Shown here in pieces: positions 41,561-46,383 of a DNA stretch of 46,383 bases. Origin of the DNA: Chromera velia (Eukaryota; Sar; Chromeraceae); assembly GCA_018398765.1 (NCBI GenBank), contig JAHBMJ010000494.1, forward strand, positions 1 through 46,383, read 5' to 3'. The position numbers and the translations under genes were made by a program. The notes beneath the pieces were generated by a model. That model was not told the DNA's origin. It did no database searches and saw only the letters and a list, made by a program, of their open reading frames with translations. Position 1 is the stretch's first letter, and each line of letters opens with the position of its first letter.

Positions 41561-42201
41561 GTGAACGAACTTTGGAAGACTGAGATCAGTCTTTATCTCA
41601 ACAGAGAACTTCACCTCTATGGGCGAGAGCCAATCACATGTAGAGACTTCAGGTCTAGCTATTTTTATCTCAGAGATCTGACCGACTTGGACATGAACAT
41701 TCTTCTCCACAGCTGGAAAATGCAGCTCTGTTGTCTGACCAACAGGGAGGAGGTAGAGAGCATTTTGAACAGTGCTGTTTCAGAGCCTGAGGGGGGGGGA
41801 AGGACCCGAGGCTAACCTGCCTGATGGTCTGCTCCGAGAAAGACACCGACACTCACCAACAATGGTCAGTTCTGATCCTCAAACAGAGAGTGCTCACAAA
41901 CTAGGAGAGACTCTCCACCCATAAGTTCCCGCAGGGCGTCACAATAGCAGACATCAGTCCAAGTGACACTGATACTAGGGTACAAGTATTTAAGGTAAAA
42001 GAGATTCGCTACTGCAAAATGCCCAACTGTCAGATGCCTTTGCGCCCCATCGCCTTCACAAATTTCATTACGATTCCCTCCGACTGTCAATTCAAACATT
42101 TTATTTGTGAAGGCCACATCTACCGCGGCTTTGAGACGGGTATGAAATGCAACCTTTGCGCTAGGTACCAATCGGTGGTTCCTGTTCCCACTTTCCGATA
42201 A
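41561..42201 (+). pseudogene. Decayed gene segment 3: RING-like Cys/His cluster
   Basis: First frame (41561-41815): NELWKTEISLYLNRELHLYG then LTDLDMNILLHSWKMQLCCL, with stops TAA 41814 and TGA 41823. Second frame: QWSVLILKQRVLTN, a TAG at 41903, then THKFPQGVTIADISPSDTDT and a Cys/His cluster. That cluster is YCKMPNC, about 22 residues, DCQFKHFICEGH, then KCNLCARY (Cys-x4-Cys ... Cys-x3-His-x2-Cys-x14-Cys-x2-Cys). This spacing resembles the second half of RING or SP-RING (MIZ) zinc fingers, which act in ubiquitin or SUMO ligation. Identity is uncertain. Minus ORFs on the same bases are judged shadows because the plus frames link up across stops. Confidence 0.4.
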
Positions 42202-42202
42202 A

Positions 42203-43640
42203 TGGCAGCCACTTGGGAGCATGTTCTCCTGGTCCTCCTCCGGTTACTGACACCTCCCGCGGGAGTCTGATCGATTCCATCCACCAAATGATCGAACATG
42301 AGAACCTCATACGAACTCCAAGCATTCTATCAACGGATTTGCGCGTTCCTTACCGCTTAGAATCACTAGGCAGAGGATCAAACTGAACGATGGTTTGAGT
42401 TCGGAAATCCCCCCCCCCTCGTTTCTTCTTAGAGACTCCTCGAGCTGCCCCGGCAGAAGAGCCGGCAGTAGTTGAAGGAGGAGAGGAAAATGCCGTAGTT
42501 GAATCAGAGGAGGGGGGTATGATAGCTGAAGGAAGAGAGGAAAATGCCGCAGTTAGGTCCGAGGAGGGGAGTGTGATTGCTGAAAAAGGAGAGGAAAGTG
42601 CTACAGTTGAGTCCAAGGAGGAGAGTGTGATTGCTATGCAACAGACAGACACCGGGCTGGGAGACAGACAAGTAGCTTTCCTTTATTGTCTGCTGTATGC
42701 GGTTTTCAGAACAGAAAATATCCCTCTCCCCTTCAATCACTTTATTGCGGCAATGCCATATGTCGATTCGATCCCTTGTGCAGTGCTCATCTTATTCCAT
42801 CTTTCCCGTACCTTTCCTCTTGCTGCCTCCGATCTAGAAAAAGGTTAGTATGTCACTCTTTTCGAAGGAGTCCTCACTCCGTTGGAGGGATATGTCACTC
42901 CTGGGGGACCAGAAGATGTTATCTCAGTCGTGCATAAGCCAGAGGATGACGATCCCTCACCTGTCGGGGAAGAGAATGGGGAAGATGAGAACGAGAGTGA
43001 TAGAGGCACGGTAGGAACGATGGAAGACAATAGAAATGAGGAGGATTTTGAGGAAGAAAATGGTCATGCTGCCCCCGAAGAATCTGATCTTGATGAGGGA
43101 ACGTTTTTTGCATCTCCTCCGTCAAACTTGGCCTACAGCGAAAGAGATGAAAACGAGAGTGTCGGAACAATGGATGAGGTTTTTGATGGGGAGATGGATG
43201 TTGACATGGAAGAGAGAGGGAATGAGGGTCACCATCAAGAAGAGGAAAGAAGTTTTTCTACCCCTCCTCCGATGAATTTTGGGGAGGGCTCAGAAGCTTT
43301 ATCAAGACAGCAGACAGACAGTTGGTATGCTGGTTCTTCAAAGAAGGCACGTCTTTCTGCTGCTCCATCCTCTTCTTCCGTTCATCCCCCCGCCCCTGCG
43401 CCTCCCCTGGCTCACCTCCCAGAAAGATGGGTCCAATATGCTCCCCAGCACTTGGGCCCGGAAAGAGTAGTGCAGTGGAGGGGCTCTCACCCCTAAGGCC
43501 AATGGAACCCACAGTTTGGCATACCCCTACCGCCTCCGCTACCACCGCCCTTCCTACCAGGACAGGGGGGCCTCTTGAAAAAAGTTCGTACCTTTTCCCG
43601 CACAGGATGGAATGTTCCCCCCTTCCCACCCGCCCCCTCC
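42203..43640 (+). pseudogene. Decayed gene segment 4: acidic repeat region
   Basis: One frame of about 480 codons is open apart from TGA 42384-42386, TGA 42396-42398, TAG 42846-42848 and TAA 43494-43496. It encodes IDSIHQMIEHENLIRTPSIL, an 18-residue tandem repeat (42483-42644), a hydrophobic segment near 42700-42830 (VAFLYCLLYAVFRTENIPLP, CAVLILFHLSRTFPLAA), and a long acidic region (EENGEDENESDRGTVGTM). A Pro-rich end follows, continuing past 43496 with GQWNPQFGIPLPPPLPP. Near 43615, in a C-run, sense moves to the next segment's frame. No family was recognised. Confidence 0.5.
42483..42644 (+). repeat. 54-bp (18-aa) tandem repeat, three copies
   Basis: Three consecutive 54-bp units encode EENAVVESEEGGMIAEGR, EENAAVRSEEGSVIAEKG and EESATVESKEESVIAMQQ. 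The period is an exact multiple of three and the protein is better conserved than expected from random drift, so the repeat arose while the region was coding. Confidence 0.75.
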
Positions 43641-45111
43641 TCCTCCTGGTCCCCACCTGTTTATCGATCAGGCGCTGTTCTCTCCTGTTCAGTTCGGACT
43701 CACTGTCAACCTGACTCTGAGTCCGCATTTCACTCCAAGGCTATTTGACAACAGCGTCATCTTAGTAAGGGCGCCTGAGAGGGAAGAACCGGCCTGTCCT
43801 CCATCACCGAGAGCATGGCCGAATGAGGCAGCCTCCGCCAGTATAAGCCAACCGGCGGATATCACAAGGGGAGGAAGTGAGCAGGCAGTCCCAGCCCATC
43901 CCGACTGGAACAAACCCCGCCCCTTCCCGGTCCAGTACCCCCTCCCCTATTCTCGCTTTCCCCTGGAAGCATGTTCAGACCACTCGGACAGTGCCATGTG
44001 GAGAGAATAGAGAAGTCGCACTGTTCTCATGGAGGTAATAACAGACCTTTATGATCTAAGCCCCTAATAGCAGCACCAAGACCTGCAGGAGCTCCTCATA
44101 GTAGCATACTCCCAGCAGTTCCGTAACGCCACCCCCGCATAGAAGCAGAAAACCTTATAGAAAATAGGGTATTGACACAAGGCCCCTCCAGAACTCGTCT
44201 CATTTGATGATAAATGGATACCGCAGACTGTGTTTCTCAATACAGATGTGGGCATTCGTGAGCTCGATTGGCCTTCCGTCTGAGCACAAAGGCCTGAGGG
44301 GCAGGTTGTGTTTGAGGTGTACTGTGAACAGGACTCGGGGGAAAAAGAAGTCATCGCTCTTCTCCCAGATTCCACCAGCCTATTTGTATGAGACTTCGGT
44401 CTCCCCGTGGAGGGCCCCGGATCGGGTGCTCTGTTCTCTCTCTCGCGTCTGATGAGAACAGAAGCATGAAAAGACAGAAGCATGAAAGGTCTGATGATAC
44501 GTCTGTTCCAAGTGGCAATGGCTGCCCTTCCAAACGACGTCTACGGTCTTAATAACCAACTGTGTCCGAGCGGAGTGATGTACAAGAAGGGGGGTGAATC
44601 AGGAATGCTCTTTCCGATAGAGTTTCTTTTTAGTCCTCTAAAACTCCACCTCTTCTATATGAATGAGTGGGACGAGTATTTCCACGACCTCCCAAGGGTC
44701 TCAAATTCCTCCCCTGACCCTGACCGCATCAACTCAGGCCCATCTACCGTCCTTTGCTTCCCCAACAGCCAGACCCTTGCCGGCTCTACAGAGAGTCGGT
44801 GGGCGTTATTTGCCTCGACAGTCTACACAGAGCCAAGACCGTTGATGACAGAGGTCGAAAAGCTTGATGACCTGATTTCAGTCTCAGGCCGTGTCGGAGG
44901 AGCCTTGCCCGACAAAGCAAACCGACCCATCATGTGTGGGATAGACGAACCTGGTTGTGACAAATTCCTGAAACCATACTATGAGTGTGGTGCAGCTCAT
45001 GCCGCACGGCATAGGCTATGCGGGCCGGCACAGCCTATGCCAGCCAAAATCGCTGGCGCAGCCTTTTGTAATAGTATGAATAGGCTCTGCCGTTCTGTTG
45101 GCTTGGACTAA
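43612..45111 (+). pseudogene. Decayed gene segment 5: C-terminal region
   Basis: A single 500-codon frame from 43612 to TAA 45111, interrupted by TAG 44008, TAA 44065, TAG 44068, TAG 44140, TAG 44158, TGA 44173, TGA 44281, TGA 44389 and TGA 44467 (first bases), without any frame change. Between the stops it reads as good protein: FGLTVNLTLSPHFTPRLFDN, APPELVSFDDKWIPQTVFLN, EGQVVFEVYCEQDSGEKEVI. After ATG 44482 come 209 open codons with NDVYGLNNQLCPSGVMYKKG and MNEWDEYFHDLPRV. The last ~40 codons cross a GC palindrome (45003-45045). Function unknown. The minus ORF 44064-44483 is treated as a shadow. Confidence 0.55.
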
Positions 45112-46158
45112 CGGAAAGCCCCTATGAAACACCACTATAGCAATGTCTTACTGTATCCTTTTAGAGTGTATGTCACCCTTTTTTGGTCTTCTAAGCCTTT
45201 CCAGAAGCTGAGATTGATCATATTCAAGAATTGACAGATTTTTTTGACTGTTGATTGGGAGATGGGCTGAAGAGCTGACCTCTCTGTCACTTCTAAAAGG
45301 GCTCGCAGCCCATTCTGTCCACTTCAAAGACTTTGTAGTGCTTTTCCCTGTCGAGTGGGAAAGGGTTGCAGTGGTGTTTCTGGCTGTGGGTGAACCGTTG
45401 GGGTCCTTGGTCCTCGTTTTAGAGATTCGTGTGTCTGGACTTTCAGCAGTGAGCGATGTGTATATTCCTCCGGGTGCCTTGGAGGTTGTTCCGCTTGCCT
45501 TACCTTCTCTCACTGGCTTGTCTAATCTTAGTTGTATGCAGTTGCTTTGGTGGAATGACTCTCGGGGGGCTGGAAGGGGGCAGGGGTCATTCGTCTCGCT
45601 TCGTAGTGGATGTATTTTTTGGGGGATATAGATGTGTGCAGCCTTCTAAATGCCTTGGAGACCGTTTTATTCTCATTATTTCCACTGACCAGTGTTCCGG
45701 ATCCTTGCTATATGCAGTTGCTTTGGTAGAATAGCTTTCTGAGAGGTCAGAAAGAGGTAGAGTGGGGCATGCGTATGCCTCAGCTCACGGAAGGGTGCTC
45801 CTGCGACTCCCTGGATGGGCCATGTTTTCCCTTAGAGGGGCCGGGAGCACTTGTTTTGTCTTGTTCTCTCTTTTTCCTCTCTCTGCATCACTCTGCAGTG
45901 TTCATGGCCTGCATTGTTTCTTCTGCTGCCCCCCTTTTCCCCTTTATTTCTTTCTTTCCACCCCCCTCCTTCACTTTTTTATTTTTTTTCATGCCCTCCT
46001 CCTTTCAACCCTGTCTCCCTCCCTCCATCCGTCCCTCCCGCCCTCTCACCCTTCCCCCCTTCCTTCCTTCTGTCATCCTGCCTCTTGATTCCCCTTCTGC
46101 TTCCCCTCTGCCTTTCCCTTCCTCACCCCCCCTCCTTTCTAGCCCCCTCCCCTCTCTC
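45112..46158. other. No supported gene; weak direct repeat and pyrimidine-rich end
   Basis: Two overlapping open frames on opposite strands at 45148-45631 without motifs. A ~185-bp-spaced direct repeat includes TATGCAGTTGCTTTGGT at about 45535 and 45712 with GCCTTGGAG upstream of each. From 45900 the plus strand becomes almost purely pyrimidine, grading into the terminal minisatellite. Confidence 0.5.
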
Positions 46159-46383
46159 CCTCCCTCACCTCCCTCCCTCACCTCCCTCCCTCACCTCCCT
46201 CCCTCACCTCCCTCCCTCACCTCCCTCCCTCACCTCCCTCCCTCACCTCCCTCCCTCACCTCCCTCCCTCACCTCCCTCCCTCACCTCCCTCCCTCACCT
46301 CCCTCCCTCACCTCCCTCCCTCACCTCCCTCCCTCACCTCCCTCCCTCACCTCCCTCCCTCACCTCCCTCCCTCACCTCCCTC
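46159..46383. repeat. 13-bp minisatellite CACCTCCCTCCCT
   Basis: About 17 perfect head-to-tail copies of CACCTCCCTCCCT (first CAC at 46166, then every 13 bp), cut by the window end. The complementary strand is G-rich with GGGAGGGAGG in each unit, a pattern able to form G-quadruplexes. Confidence 0.95.

Noticed and set aside
41354-42222. Two 118-aa minus ORFs, one with Cys-rich spacing
   Set aside because: Plausible at first, but the plus frames on the same bases link to upstream and downstream segments across point stops, so plus is the likelier coding strand. Kept as a mild doubt.
44064-44483. 139-aa minus ORF
   Set aside because: The plus frame is collinear with 43612-45111 over 500 codons and reads as better protein despite its stops.
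23182-45111. Ciliate-type code (UAA/UAG = Gln) to explain the stops
   Set aside because: TAG 25186 replaces a conserved Trp, and TGA codons fit Arg, which no known code provides; point mutation is simpler.
1-46383. tRNA and rRNA genes
   Set aside because: No cloverleaf with matching A and B boxes and no rRNA core motif was seen on either strand; GTTCTAATTCC near 5651 is only a partial B-box.

Overview
This is eukaryotic nuclear DNA. It has canonical GT-AG intron signals, microsatellites, 38-bp satellites, a chromodomain Ty3/gypsy retrotransposon and many terminal-inverted-repeat elements with target-site duplications (TSDs). No operon, rRNA, tRNA or CRISPR was found. The host looks like a repeat-rich protist or alga, perhaps a chromerid-like alveolate. 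That placement is a guess: no conserved housekeeping gene is present to anchor it.

Layout. 1-13.4 kb: two satellites, A and B, each with a period near 38 bp, arranged in segmental duplications. Comparing duplicate copies exposes insertions with matching empty sites: 3040-4023 (TA duplication, 17-bp inverted termini, carrying a block of satellite A), 4865-6024 with its copy 10870-11378, 5039-5695, and 11624-12892. 13.4-23.1 kb: mostly non-coding, with tandem repeats, two copies of one ~580-bp MITE family (14282-14859 and 21518-22099), a 1.64-kb hAT-like element with a BED-type zinc-finger reading frame (15898-17538), and one isolated well-formed exon (20801-20939).

23.15-30.47 kb, minus strand: a chromovirus (gag, zinc knuckles, protease, reverse transcriptase-RNase H, integrase, chromodomain). 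Its pol frame is nearly collinear but cut by many in-frame stops. A 1283-bp element with a perfect 8-bp TSD sits inside its gag. 30.47-35.60 kb: a 5.1-kb element with ~200-bp terminal inverted repeats and two convergent genes, a transposase-like gene on plus and an unknown gene on minus. 37561-38035 is a fold-back MITE whose ends resemble those of the 5.1-kb element. 38.0-45.1 kb, plus strand: a long decayed coding region of unknown function, in pieces that share frames across stop codons. The window ends in a 13-bp minisatellite.

The recurrent theme is coding sequence of unrelated elements destroyed mainly by point nonsense changes compatible with C-to-T (or G-to-A) transitions, plus occasional frame changes near homopolymers. 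Nearly everything recognisable here is mobile DNA or its remains. The best candidate for something undescribed is the two-gene TIR element and its MITE. Next come the satellite-carrying TA element and the large decayed gene at 39.8-45.1 kb.
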